Made by a program: the position numbers and the translations under genes
In this document: positions 49,191 through 60,842 of the stretch, piece after piece
How the letters are laid out: each line of letters begins with the position of its first letter
Numbering within the stretch: the first letter of the stretch is position 1
DNA from: Arthrinium phaeospermum
Lineage: Eukaryota > Ascomycota > Sordariomycetes > Amphisphaeriales > Apiosporaceae
Length of the DNA: 64,000 bases
Direction of reading: 5' to 3'
Assembly: GCA_006503535.1 (NCBI GenBank)
Contig: QYRS01000011.1
Coordinates: forward strand, 1,798,001-1,862,000
The notes under the pieces: model-generated
The model's input: the letters and a program-made list of their open reading frames with translations, nothing else
What the model was told of the DNA's origin: nothing
Database searches by the model: none

Positions 49191-50288
49191 ATGTCGTGGA
49201 GAAACCAGGGCATCACTGGATCGAATAACATTCCCTTGGGAAACCGCCGACGTGGCGGTGATGATGGAGATGATGGCGTCGTCAGGCGCGAAGACAGCAT
49301 TGAGACCCCCAACTTCTCGAATGGCGATCGCGACTTGAAGCGCGGTCGCAGCCCTGAACCACGTTCCGAAGCCGATGGCCCTCGACGCCGCAAGAAGCGC
49401 AACCGATGGGGCGATGCCTCAGAGAACAAAGCAGCTGGCCTGATGGGCCTGCCGACGGCCATTGTCGCAAACATGACGAGCGAGCAGCTCGAAGCTTACA
49501 CTTTGCATCTGCGAATCGAGGAGATTAGCCAGAAGCTCCGGATTGACGATGTTGTGCCGGCCGATGGCGACAGGTAAGCGACCGCTCCGTTCATCCTCTG
49601 CATCAAGGACAAACACTGACTGCTATCTTTTTCTCCTTCTAGATCTCCCTCGCCCGCGCCCCAGTACGACAACTACGGTCGCCGTGTCAATACTCGAGAA
49701 TACCGTTACCGAAAGCGCCTGGAGGATGAGCGCCACAAGTTGATTGAGAAGGCTATGAAGACCATTCCTAACTACCATCCGCCCCAGGACTACCGCCGTC
49801 CCACCAAGACGCAGGAGAAGGTCTACGTGCCAGTCAACGATTACCCGGAAATTAACTTCAGTGAGATTGCTAACCCTCTAACCTTTCTAACCATAATCCT
49901 TCCCCGTGTTGTCGTCCAAGGTCTTGCCAGAGGAGCCGTCGCATATGCTGTAGATGGGCTGTGGACAAGCCTGGCTTCATCTTCTAACCATCTAACCTCG
50001 TATTCACCTATCACCTATTGCAGACTTACTAACACCTAGCTTCTTCCTACTAAAGTCGGTTTACTTATTGGACCCCGTGGCAACACGCTGAAGAAGATGG
50101 AGACTGAATCCCAAGCCAAGATTGCCATTCGCGGTAAGGGTTCCGTCAAGGAAGGCAAGGGCCGCTCCGATGCCGCGCACGCCAGTAACCAGGAGGAGGA
50201 CCTTCACTGTCTCATCATGGCAGACACCGAGGAGAAAGTCAACAAGGCCAAGAAGCTCATTCACAACGTCATCGAGACTGTAAGTTCC

Positions 50289-50324
<36 letters not shown>

Positions 50325-51331
50325 TTGCTAGCATGCTCTTATCCTAACACTCTACAGGCCGCTTCCATTCCTGAAGGACAGAACGAGCTCAAGCGCAACC
50401 AGCTTCGTGAGCTTGCCGCCCTGAACGGTACCCTCCGGGACGATGAGAACCAGGCCTGCCAGAACTGTGGACAGATCGGCCATCGCAAATACGATTGCCC
50501 TGAGAAGCAGAACTTCACTGCCAACATCATCTGCCGTGTCTGTGGCAACGCTGGCCACATGGCCAGAGATTGTCCCGACCGACAGCGTGGTGCCAACTGG
50601 CGCAACGACGGTCCTCCTGGCCGCCCTGCTGCTCGTATCGGTGGTGGCGATGCTGTCGACCGCGAGTACGAGGTAAGTCTTGAACCCCTGCTAGTTGTCC
50701 ATGACTTCGGATTACTAACGTCTTGCAGCAATTTATGCAAGAACTTGGCGGCGGCTCTGGTCCTCCTGCGCGCATCGAGGCTGGCCCTGGCTCCTATAAC
50801 AACGGTGGCAGCGGCGGCGAACCTAAGCCCTGGCAACGAGGCGCAACCGGCGCGGCCGCTCCTTGGCGTACTCGTAACAACGATCAAGGTAACGATGAGC
50901 GCGGTGGCGGAGGTGGTGGCGGCGGCAACGGTGGCCCTGCTCCTTGGCGAACTCGCGGCGATCGCGGCCATGACAACAACCACGGCTCCAACGACTACTA
51001 TGGCGGAGGTAACAATTACAACGGTGGCTCCGGTGCCCCTGCTGCTGCTGCTCCATGGCAGCAAGCCGCACAGCAGCAGCCTGCTTACCCGTCGTATCCC
51101 GGCTACCCCGGTTATGCGGCACCTGGCATGGGCGCACCCCCGCCTGCCCCTGGAATGGGCGCTCCCGGCTCGACGGGCTTGGGAGCACCTCCCGGACTGC
51201 CTGGGAACCTTAATGCGCTGATTCAGCAGTACGCTGGCGGTGCCGCTCCTCCGCCCCCACCGCCCTCGGATGGTGCTCCCCCGCCTCCTCCTTCGGACAT
51301 TCCTCCTCCTCCGCCTCCGCCTGGTGCCTGA
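49191..51331 (+). CDS. Branchpoint-bridging splicing factor BBP/SF1
   Basis: Five exons: 49191-49573, 49643-49860, 50056-50279, 50358-50672 and 50729-51331, giving 580 aa. Features in order: an N-terminal U2AF-ligand-like basic motif with Trp ([11 protein letters not shown]); the SF1 helix-hairpin ([20 protein letters not shown]); the KH-QUA2 fold with the loop [16 protein letters not shown]; two zinc knuckles, [14 protein letters not shown] and [14 protein letters not shown]; a Gly/Asn/Trp-rich linker with repeated PWRTR; and a Pro-rich tail. The protein binds the intron branch-point sequence and U2AF65 early in spliceosome assembly. Its own introns carry consensus sites (for example CCTAAC before CTCTACAG); intron 3 has an exceptional poly(C) tract. 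Confidence 0.95.
50295..50323 (+). repeat. Poly(C) tract of 29 nt in intron 3 of the SF1 gene
   Basis: An uninterrupted run of C between the GTAAGT donor (50280) and the CTAAC branch site of the 78-nt intron. It fills more than a third of the intron. Confidence 0.9.
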
Positions 51332-51936
51332 AGTGTGACGGTATCCGGATCCGTGTCCATGTACACTAACCAGCGTTTCCCTCCAGCCACCAAGATTGGC
51401 ATATCGAGAGGTTTATAGCATTGACACACAGCAGGCAGTCTGATTCGTATAGGGTATTAACTGCACGCAGGGACAGTCGTTACATCAGCAGCAGCAACAA
51501 CAGCAGCGCGTCATTTGCAGAAATGAGCGATTGATTGTGCGCGCACGAGCGCAGGTCTGATCTGAATGTTCATGTAGTATTAGCTGTAATCGCTTAACAT
51601 TGATTTTTTGCGCATCCTATTCGGTATTTGAACTGTCATGGCTTGTGATACGCCTAGGCTCCCAACTGGGCACTTGATGTTGGGCGTAGTCTTGTTTGCA
51701 TGTTTGAGGAACATCGCGCATCCCCCAACAGCCTTTCTTCATTCTAATCAGCCAACACGAAGTCTCCAGTCCTTACAGCTTTCAAGTTTCGTCCAGCACC
51801 TCAGCCAACAACATTCTCTATTTCAAACGAATGCTTCTAATTTCAGAAGTAACTGCGAGCAAGCCCAACCATACCAGAGACACGTACATAGGTAACAACC
51901 TAAACCTGTTTCCTTGATTTAATTTTTGTTCTTCTG
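51332..51936. other. Intergenic region between SF1 and copy A
   Basis: 3' side of the SF1 gene with AGC/AAC repeats near 51490; no supported coding frame. Confidence 0.4.
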
Positions 51937-52828
51937 TCATCCCTCTTGCCAGAGCAATGGCCCAAACAAGTCATCCGTCTCTGTCACATTCAACCATGGA
52001 GTATCACGTAATTGATCTGCAATGATATGCAAGACATCCTTGTAAACATTCTCTATATCCTGATGGAGGACATCAAGGTTCTCCTGTATGAATTTGATAG
52101 TTTCGAGAATTGTATGCCTTTGTAGCAGACTGCGAATTCCAAGGTCGTCGCAAGATTTCCCCTCGGCTTTTATTCGGTCATCATGGATGACGACTTCGAC
52201 GACGGCCACGAAGTCTCTTAGTAGCTTTTCGAGGTCGTCATTCTTTGGGGATGCCTCAAGTTTGGAGGCGAGTACGCAGTCGACGAGCTCCTTGTAGTGC
52301 ACCTTGAGGGAACGTCTGAGGCTGATGAGTCCGGGTTCGCTGGCCCAATCAGTCCGTGCAACATACTTGACTGGAACCAGGAACGGGACCCTTACTTCAA
52401 AGTTTCAGTGTTGTCATGGACCTCTCCAGGACTTGGGATACCCAGGAGGAGGCGGGTCATGCATTCGTATAGCTCGGCCAGGTCTTCATCATACCGCTGT
52501 AAGTCTTCCCAGCCCCATTCTTCACTCTTGATGTCCTGTTTCAATCTTTCAGGATCGGATTCGGAGGATATCTTGTCCACATCGAGCTCTCCTTGGTGGC
52601 GGACAAGCGTGTCTTTGAAAGCTGCATATAATCGACGCACCAGATCCGCCCTCTGAAGAACCCTTGCTAGCAGCTGCGACAAACATTGGGCATAGTTGGG
52701 GTCTTCAAGCGACAAGTTTCCGGAAAGATGTTCAGGGAAAGGATCGCTTCGTCGGTAGGCCGTGCGACTTGAGATTCAGGTAACGTTGGCCACTGCTCCA
52801 GGGTCGTCAATGCTGCTGACTTCATCAT
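51937..52828 (-). pseudogene. Tandem family copy A (frameshifted)
   Basis: Exon 1 from about 52828 to 52396 and exon 2 from 52339 to 51937, joined by a 56-nt intron (GTAAGG donor, CTGAT branch site, GGCCAG acceptor). Start MMKSAALTTLEQ; the segment PESQVARPTDEAI matches copy B's SDELAF region, but the following FPEH motif is one frame away, so about one base has been lost near 52738. After it: ELYECMTRLLLGIPSPGEV, then in exon 2 PGLISLRRSLKVHYKELVD and a C-terminus with TDDLFGPLLWQEG. Layout matches copies B and C. Function unknown. A sequencing error could explain the shift. Confidence 0.65.
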
Positions 52829-53007
52829 GAACTGTTTTGGAAACAGACTGGTTTGATAGATTCCTTCGAACGACGTAGGCACCGAAGCAGTAAATATGGC
52901 GTTAAAAGCCCTCAGGGAATATCCATGTTTATACGTTGCCACGCTTATGGGCCCCGAGGAGTAATCAATGCCATGAGGCAATATCGTTGGTAACATGCGA
53001 TAAATCA

Positions 53008-53048
53008 AAACCAACACCAACACCAACACCAACACCAACATCAACATG
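53008..53048 (+). repeat. CCAACA hexanucleotide repeat
   Basis: About six or seven copies between copies A and B of the tandem family. It creates a Leu/Val-repeat frame on the minus strand that is not a gene. Confidence 0.8.
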
Positions 53049-53167
53049 CCAGTTTCTCGGACTTCGCATTTCTCAGCATGCATTCTTTGCGCACGCGCTT
53101 CCGCATCCGGAGAGAACACAACACCTACAAGTTTGATATTGCCATGTAACAACTGATTGCTCTCTCC

Positions 53168-54092
53168 TCAGCCTTCTTTCTCCTCACGTTCCTCCCAAAC
53201 ATACGGCGCAAAGCAGTCGTCTATAAGAACAACCCGAAACCACGCCCCATCGCACGCTTCTCCGACGATCTCCAAGCCCCTCGTGTAATCAGCTTCCAGA
53301 TCCTGACGTAGGCGGCGCAGAAAGTCGCCGTAGTCGGGCTTCCCTTGCACCGATTTCAAATGAGCCAGCAACGACGTTCCCTCGATCCCGTCCCGCAGCC
53401 CGTCGACGTTGAACCCGGTTCGGCCTTCCTTTATGGGCTTGAGGGCCTTGGCGAAACCGTCTACCAGCGTATCGATGGCGCTGTCGTTCAAGGACTTGTC
53501 GGAACCGGAGCCGTCCTCGGCCAGAAGAACGAAGACGTTGTCGAATAGGTCTTTGTAGCATATCCTCAGGCGGCGCCGGAAGCTGATCCATTCAGGCTCA
53601 CTGGTCATGTTAGTTATACAGGAACTACTTATGATTACGGTGGCCAAGGCCTAGAGACTGTGCGTACCTCGTAGGTTCGGTTCGGAAGTCGTCGGGGTTC
53701 GGGATGCCCAGAGTGACCTCGCTTATCCTCCCGTAGAAGTCGGCCAGCTGTTGATCGTAGCTTTTCAGCTCTTCCCATTCGGAGCTTCCGTTCACATGGG
53801 TGTTGGTTATTTGTGCGTAGGCGTCTTTGAACGAGGTGTCCCATGTAGACGTGTTCAGTATGACGTTTCTAAAAGCTAGACATAATTGGCTGAGTAGATC
53901 CTCTCTTTGGCGGATCCTTTCCAGGAACTCTTCAATTAGAGGCGACTTCTGGGGTCCTCCTTCAGTCGGGGAGAAGTGTTTTTGATGTTCGGGGAAAAAG
54001 GCTAACTCGTCACTTGACCATACACCCAGATGTTGAGATAGGGGTAACTCCGGCAAGCGTTCCAATACTGATGGCGGCGATGCTAGATTCAT
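53168..54092 (-). CDS. Tandem family copy B, unknown function
   Basis: Exons 54092-53668 and 53600-53168 give 285 aa; the 67-nt intron has a GTACGC donor, CTAAC branch site and CCAG acceptor. Exon 1 has LAFFPEHQKHFSP, a helical middle (REDLLSQLCLAFRNVIL), EWEELKSYDQQLADFYGRIS and LGIPNPDDF just before the intron. Exon 2 starts EWISFRRRLRICYKDLFD, then alternating helices, and ends with DDCFAPYVWEE. No signal peptide or membrane segment; predicted soluble and helical. It lies between diverged paralogues with the same exon structure. I do not recognise the family. Confidence 0.7.
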
Positions 54093-54338
54093 AGTGATTT
54101 CCGTTGACGGCAGACTCGGGTAGCCCCCTTAAACGTTATGGGGGTATATGGTAAATACAGTGTTGATAACTCTCGCCAGGGGGCCTTTCATTCACATATG
54201 ACATTTCTTTGTGACCGGGCAACAAAGAGGAGGTTCATTCATCATGAGGTGTCATGACCGGAAACATCGATATATGTTAGAGCAAGTGGTATCCTGAAAA
54301 GGCCGTCCAAACCTGGACCTTTGTCCATCCTGTCCCAG

Positions 54339-54599
54339 CTAATCTGCCTTCCATGAAGCCCGGGGCATCGCGAGATCGTGAATTGGAGTCTTCTCGTAGG
54401 GTGAAAAGAAAGAAGGACGACTTTGACGCAAAGCGCCCCCTTGAATCTTTTTCTGTAACCTCTCAAACTTCTCCATGAAGTTGGTATCGGTATCCACAAC
54501 GGTATGCTCCAACTTATCAGCATAAGACCCGAGGGTGACCTCGAACAGTCCTTTGTCTGTGAGATCTTCGAGGCCATAGGCGGAGGTGTGATATGCCAT
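54339..54599 (-). CDS. Short hypothetical frame, possible fourth family remnant
   Basis: 86-aa frame, MAYHTSAYGLEDL start, located between copies B and C on the same strand. It has TDTNFMEKFERLQKKIQ, which faintly resembles LDENFMKTTYAKLIG near the end of copy C. It may be a decayed fourth copy or a chance frame. Confidence 0.3.
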   Translation of the reverse strand: MAYHTSAYGLEDLTDKGLFEVTLGSYADKLEHTVVDTDTNFMEKFERLQKKIQGGALRQSRPSFFSPYEKTPIHDLAMPRASWKAD

Positions 54600-54910
54600 G
54601 TTATTCTACCCGTCACCGCAGACGATCAGCGACTCCCAATCCGGGCCGGCTCGCAGGACATCTCATACTCATTCCTTAGCATGGCTCCCTATATGAGCAC
54701 GCCCCTTTTATTCTAGGAAGAACAAATCACCCCCTGAACGAGCAAAATTCAACAGTAGCAGCGGAGCATCCATCCTCGAGAACAGTGTTTCAATCACCCT
54801 CGAAGGTTATGAGTAATCGACAAGTGTGAATGAGGTGGCATGTCTTATAAAGTCCAAGTAACTATGAGCAGGTCTCTATCATGAACAGCCCAACTCACCC
54901 ATCCTCTTCC

Positions 54911-55828
54911 TTATCCGTCGACTCCTTTGGCCATGAAGAAGTCGTCTACGCCGATTAGCTTGGCATACGTCGTCTTCATAAAGTTCTCGTCCAGGTCAGC
55001 CAGTGCCCAGACAAACGCATCATTCAACTTCAAGTGCATCGCCTTAACATCCCGAAATGTCACCCCCTCGTCCGGCATGGCCTGAAAGGTGATCCCCTTG
55101 TCCGGCCAATCCCGATCAAGATCTACGATTGTTTGAGGGTTGACACGATTGACTGCCGCGACGAAGAGCTTGTAGCTTTTGTTGAGCGTGCCGACCTTGG
55201 TGTCGTCAAACTCGTCGCAACAGAGGGCAAAGTCGCGGAGACTTTTGAACGCGGACTTCAGATTCCGTCTCAAGCCGATGAGTTGGGATACACTAGTCAA
55301 AAGTCAATCATGGAGTCTCCTGGATCGAGCCGGGGCATGAAGAACGTACCTGAAACTTGCGACGTCACCGGCCTTGTCGTCTAGGCGAGCTGGAATGCCC
55401 AGAAGAACACCGCTCATGCACTCGTACGCGTTGGCCATGCGTTCCTCAGCCTCGTAGAGCTTGCCATCTTTGATGTGGTCTTCTCTGATGCGGTCTTCTG
55501 CCCATTTTCGATCGGCATCACCCCAGGGGACAGTAGTGCTATACGCGGGTCCCTGTCCGTCTATTACCACAGGCTTTCCCGCCTGGAGCTCGTGAAAGAT
55601 TTCGAGATGCGCCATTCGATGCCTCGACCTCGCCAGGATGTTGTCGGGTTGCGAGATTTTAGCCCTCGACCAGGCTGGAGGAGGCTCGTACGTCTTCTTG
55701 TGCTCGGGGAAGTCTTCCAAGGGGTCCATCGACTGGAAGTCTATGCCTTGGTCCAGGCTTGACCAGCGTCCCAACCACTCTTCGAATACAACCGGCAAGC
55801 CGGCTCGCATATCTGGCGTTGGCTCCAT
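54911..55828 (-). CDS. Tandem family copy C, unknown function
   Basis: Exons 55828-55350 and 55292-54911 give 286 aa; the 57-nt intron has a GTACGT donor, TTGAC-type branch site and ACTAG acceptor. Exon 1: LPVVFEEWLGRWSSLD, LEDFPEHKKTYEPPP, then YEAEERMANAYECMSGVLLG followed by IP about ten residues before the splice. Exon 2: SQLIGLRRNLKSAFKSLRDF, a helical region, and the end LIGVDDFFMAKGVDG. The motifs FPEH, the LGIP segment, the LRR start of exon 2 and the phase-2 intron are shared with copies A and B, though overall identity is low. Function unknown. Confidence 0.7.
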
Positions 55829-58062
55829 AGTAGATCACCACGGCAGGCAGCAGCCAGTGTCGTCTATTTCGAGTGTTTACGGTGGGCTGAAGAGAGAGAG
55901 AGAGATAGAGAGAGACTGTTAAACAGTTTCATACCACCATCTGAGGCTGACTGGGTAATATGCTTATATGTCCCTTTCATCATGGGCATCAAAGCCTATC
56001 CGGGAGCCACAAAGTCTAAACAGAAGTGGCCGGATGCATCCTACGTCAAGCAAACCACGTCACCCGGCTCCGTGTTGGGCAAACACTCCATGGTGCCGCG
56101 TGACTCGGTTACAAACTACTCCTTGTCTCTGGGGTACATGTTTTCAGTTTCTTGCGACGTTCCTCGCTTTAGCACTTGAGTCAACAATGGCCAGCCCGGA
56201 GCGACTTAGCGTGCTGTACTAACTCAATAGTAGTGATAGTTAAAAAGAAAACAACTTGAAAGTCAACATAAACAAAAGGTCTGTTCGATATCAATACATT
56301 TGTTCTCGGCGGGGACAATGTATCATAAAGGGGTAGGAGTTGCTCCTTGTCTCCCGACAAGGGATCTGCCCATTATCTCTATTAAGTGACCATAAACCAA
56401 GACTTGCACAGCATGGATTCACATCTTCAACGCATTCGCAGCCTACTGCGGATGAATCTAGTCGGTATCGTCTGGGATCTGGTCCGCGGCCGGATGCTGC
56501 TGCTCAAGGACAGAATCAAGCTCGCGCTCATCATGGTGGGTATATGGGCCAACCGGGCCAACCGGGCCAAGCTGACGATGCTAGATCTGCTGTACTTCCT
56601 TATCCGCCTCCGTCCGCTGGTACTATTACAGCTGAGACGTTTGGTAGGCTACCGAGACTCGGATTAGGCTGACCCCTCGAATGGGTGACGCAGCTAAGTG
56701 ACCCGATGTTGATCTCCATATCATGATTCCCTTAGTAGATCGATCAGGTGAGTAGACGCTCCCCGCAAAGAGCATCGTGACCTTCGTGTCAATGAGACAG
56801 TCTAGCTATGACCGATCTGTCTGCATTCACACTGCACTGGATCAAAATAGTCTAATTGTAACGTTGCGTTTTTGGGGTCGTATTTTGACCTCTTCCTGAG
56901 CTCCTAGCCTTTTCCAGTAACCTCTTCGTTGTGCCCCTGGATCCTGCCCAGTGTGCCCTAGTTTTCTGTCAAGACCCGTGTGAATAGAGAGAAATGGCCA
57001 TTCTAGACCACATGATTATGCACGACCAAAATGTCAACATCTGTCGAATGGTATGGTATACTCGATGAAAGATTGAAGTCCATACAAAGGGGCTGCTGTG
57101 TTACACGATGCCCGCTTTGCCGTATTTGTCGACTAACCCAAGGCCTGCCCGGAACGTTGAGTATTGGGGAAGACGAATAAAGAACAGTGGGAGTGCAAAG
57201 TCCGCAGTAATGTCTCAGTTGCTGCGCGGGGTGGGAGCAATATAAATTTGAAATCCTACTCTGATTTTGCCGAGATGACAAAGGGGGTAGGGATCGGCCA
57301 CCCACCCCCCTTACGCACAAGCCTTTCCTGCATGCTGCATGTCCGATTCTGATAACCTTACCCGGAAAAGGGCTTCTAAGCACCGCCATTGCGTGTTGGC
57401 GCTGGATCGAAGTGCGAGCAGACTGCCCAACAGAGAAAATTCAGGATCTGTGTCTGCCGCGAAGATGTTGGATATGTCAGGAATTGCCTGGATATGATTG
57501 GTCCAGAACGCAAAGGGCTAGACCAGTTAATATAACATAGATGAGGACGCAACCCTCACCCAACGTCTTCCTGGTGATGCTGCACTGCACTGCACCGGCT
57601 GCGTCCCTTTGGGCAATCCCCCGACACCACCAATACCCTCCTTGCTCACTCGGCTAGTTTCAACGGCTGAAATGAGCCACAAACCAACACTTCCCCTTTG
57701 CATCGGACGATTTTAGCCCGTGGGAGAGATGGCGTGGTAGCGGCGAGGTTGACTACAAGAGGGTTTGGTTTTCGCGGCATCGGCCGTTTTGACGTAACTC
57801 TAAGCCTTTTCGTGACGGATTCACACTTTTGACGCGGGGTTACTCAATCTTACCACACGCGACGATCGTTCTGGTTACTATCAGAGCGTGTCACACCTTT
57901 TGATTTGCCCACCAGAAAAACCCCGGATTTCTTCCAGTGCGGCCTGGGACAAATCTTATTTCTCTCCCAGATCCATTGCAAGAACCCCCACGAGTTTGAC
58001 TACACGCAAGGCAAGAGGAAGTAACACGTGGGACATCAATACAAGACATATTAGAAGACACC
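55829..58062. other. 2.2 kb intergenic region
   Basis: A GA-repeat (AGAGAGAGAGAGATAGAGAG) lies near 55890. A fragment at 56460-56640 reads MGQPGQPGQADDARSAVLPY in one frame, like a low-complexity exon, but has no start or splice context. Nothing else supported. Confidence 0.4.
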
Positions 58063-58751
58063 ATGAAGACCGTCATCAGCTTCATCGCCACCGCCGCACT
58101 GGCCGTGTGCGCGGCCGCCCTGCCGCCCGCCGCCGTCCAAGAGGCGCCCTGCACGTCGGGCACGCCCACGACGACGGCCGGCTACCCGATCAGCTACGCG
58201 CACGCCACGCCGACGCAGTTCAGCCAGCAGGCGTACCAGCCCGCGACGGCGTGGGCCAGCAGCCACCTCCTGGGCACCATGGTGAGTGGAGTGACCAGAG
58301 ACTGAACTAGCTGACTGATGTTTGTTCCCCCCCCGGGCTAGACCTACGCCATGCCCCAGCCCTTCGAGACCGGCTTCGCCTACGCGCAGTACAAGTGCCA
58401 GTTCAAGTGCAACTCCTTCGGCGGCGCGAGCTTCTTCGTCAGGTACCGTAAGTCGTCGTCGTCCCCCCACTCCCCTCCCCCTACCGAGACTGATGCATCG
58501 CATCCATGTGCGAGGCCCGAAAGTACCTGCTGACTGGTTTCCCTTCATTTGATGCAGCTGGCGATGATGAAAACTACAACGCGCAGTGCATGTGCTACAG
58601 CGAATTGTAAGTGGTTGGCCCCCGTTGTCCGAGAGCAGCCAGCACTGGAATCCACGACGCTAAACTACTACGTGCTTACAGGCTGGACCCGGATACCTTC
58701 GTTGCTGACAACGAGGTCATGGTCGGCGCTTGGAATGCACTTTGCAAGTAG
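58063..58751 (+). CDS. Small secreted cysteine-containing protein
   Basis: Four exons: 58063-58281, 58342-58447, 58558-58606 and 58682-58751, giving 147 aa. Introns are 60, 110 and 75 nt with GTGAGT/GTAAGT donors and CTGAC/CTAAC branch sites. A signal peptide (MKTVISFIATAALAVCAAAL) is followed by a Thr/Ala-rich stretch and a compact domain with YKCQFKCNSFGGASFFVRY, QCMCYSELL and a final WNALCK. Six Cys remain after the signal. The arrangement resembles small PAN/apple-like secreted fungal proteins; an effector or surface role is possible but not shown. Confidence 0.83.
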
Positions 58752-59303
58752 CCATACTTACGGGTGGTCCCTCGTCCCCATCAGAGACCTCGTGAGTAGG
58801 ATGGATAGGAGTAATACGGGGAAGGACATGGTAAGAGGGAAAAGGTCTTAAGTTCGTTAATATGCAGGAAACCCGAACAGGGCCGAGCGAGCAAGGAGTT
58901 CAGTGCGATAAAAACGGGCTTTCAGTTAGTCACCTGTAATTGAATTTCTTCAACATGTCCATTCCAACAAGTACCCCTGAAATAGCGTATCTGAATGAGA
59001 AGTTGTACGTCGACTATGTCTGACGGCGCTTGACACTGACACTGTTCTTGTCCACAGCAGCAAGACAGGAACCTCACGCTGCACCTGATTTTAGGTGTGT
59101 ACATGATCTCGACGATGTCTGATGCCACTACTTCTTCTACCCAGCCCAAGATGGCCTGGTCCCATGAATAAAAGCCGGACCTCTTGGAAATCCGCTCACC
59201 CCCTCTCCTGCCCCGCTGACGACTATCTATCTCATGAGTGGGACGGCTATCGGCCACCGGGGCGCTAGCTGCACCTGGCGCGGACCCTGGTAGCCGGCTA
59301 GGT

Positions 59304-59711
59304 TCACCATGGATACCTGTCATAGAAATACGGCCCGTTGTCGGATGGGTAGCCCGAGATTTTGCCGTAGTCGAATCGACCGCCGATCCCCTCGTAGTCC
59401 GGTGGTGTCCAGACGGCCCCGTTGCGCGGCGGCTGGTGGGCCTGGGAATATCCGCCGCCGTAGGGTTGGGGAGAGGGGTCGTAGCCACCACCGCCGTAGC
59501 CACCGCCGCTGTAGCCACCACCACCGTATCCACCGCCATAGAATTGGGGAGAAGCGCCGTAGCCTCCGAAGCCGCCGCCGCCGTAGGATTGGGGGTAAGG
59601 ACTGTAACCGCCGAGGCCGCCGCCGTAGCCGCCGCCGTAGGATTGGGGATACGGGTTTTGGACGGAGCAGTAGCCGCCTTGGGGGAAAGGATTATGGACA
59701 GGACAGTACAT
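59304..59711 (-). CDS. Gly/Tyr/Pro-rich low-complexity protein
   Basis: Single frame, 135 aa: MYCPVHNPFPQGGYCSVQNP, then repeated PYPQSYGGGY/GGGYGGGGY units and a tail (WTPPDYEGIGGRFDYGK). Composition is prion-like/adhesive; there is no signal peptide. The repeats recur as CCGCCGTAG-type units in the DNA. A TATA-like tract lies shortly upstream. It might be a real wall- or granule-associated protein, or a repeat-driven chance frame. It is in a gap between two well-supported genes. Confidence 0.5.
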   Translation of the reverse strand: MYCPVHNPFPQGGYCSVQNPYPQSYGGGYGGGLGGYSPYPQSYGGGGFGGYGASPQFYGGGYGGGGYSGGGYGGGGYDPSPQPYGGGYSQAHQPPRNGAVWTPPDYEGIGGRFDYGKISGYPSDNGPYFYDRYPW

Positions 59712-60842
59712 GGTTTCTCTGTCGCGGACGGTATACTTATTTGTGTTTGAAAGACAAAAGACGTTGGTTCTCCTGTGAGGTTATCTGCAGATGCTTTTGC
59801 CGAATGGATGTATTTACAAGATTAAGACTCGGGAAATCTTGGAAGTGTTATGTTTAGGTGCTATTTATACGATAAGAACGGTATAGCAGTGTGATGTATT
59901 GTATACTGGAGCTATTATCTCAGGACAAGTAGGAATCATTATGCGTATTCGACCAAGCCTGCTACCATAACACGAATTGAATCAAGCAGGAACATAATAT
60001 TGGGTTCCTTTGGCTCATCTTGACCGCGCTCTGTTTGAATTACACATTGCCAGAATCCTCAGCCACGACCACATCGATGTGACCCAAATCAGGGAAAGGC
60101 CAAGAATGTCCGCCGGTGCCCTAAGATTATGACGGCAGGCTGACATATCCCTTTGATCGATATATCTCATGTTCGGCTCTCCCCACTGAATGGTCTGGTG
60201 CTCTACTAGTAGTTCCAAGTCTACCTGTCGGGCCCGTCAAATAGCGCGGTTCCTTATTCCCTTGCTTGGGGCGTGTGTGCTTCGTACGACAATGTGCAAG
60301 ATTTCCGAAAACAAGCCTTCATGATCGCTGGTATTGGCGCAAAGGAGACACAAACATATGGTATTATGATTGCGCTCGCGCCCACCCGTACCCCTTGCTT
60401 TCCTTGGCCCGGATTCGCAAATAAACCTTCTTAGTTGATTGCCGCAGGGATTGGGGGTTGCCTGTCCAATCATCATCCAAATTCGCATCCGGGCTGCTGG
60501 ATTCGTCGGGCTCGGATAGTTCTTGGCGGCTAGCAAACATGGTGCTTGCCGCATGCAAGGGATTCTCGGGCGCCGCGACCGATGGGTGGCCTGGACTGGG
60601 CTGTTTGTTTGCTTTGGTCGATCACATCAACAAAATGGCTTTTTCGTGTTTGCGGACGCCACACCAAGAGAACCTCGAGACCGGTAACGCTGACCACGGA
60701 GCCTCGCACTGACTTGTAGCCCCTCGTGAGAAGAAGAAGAGGAATGATGGCCAAGAAGTGGTCACGGGAAGATGCTCCAAGCTAGGGACTTAGAATCTAG
60801 TGTCATTAATCTATCATTACGGTTAGGCCCAACCTGCCAGCC
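59712..60842. other. Intergenic region
   Basis: AT-richer to about 60240, then mixed; short frames on both strands without recognisable features. Confidence 0.4.

Noticed and set aside
52667..53152. 161-aa minus-strand frame with a Leu/Val repeat resembling a membrane helix
   Set aside because: The repeat comes from the CCAACA microsatellite; only the last part is real coding sequence of copy A.
56340..56672. Frame with GQPGQPGQ and PYPPPSAG segments
   Set aside because: Low complexity, no start or splice signals, and a competing frame of equal length; cannot be supported as a gene.
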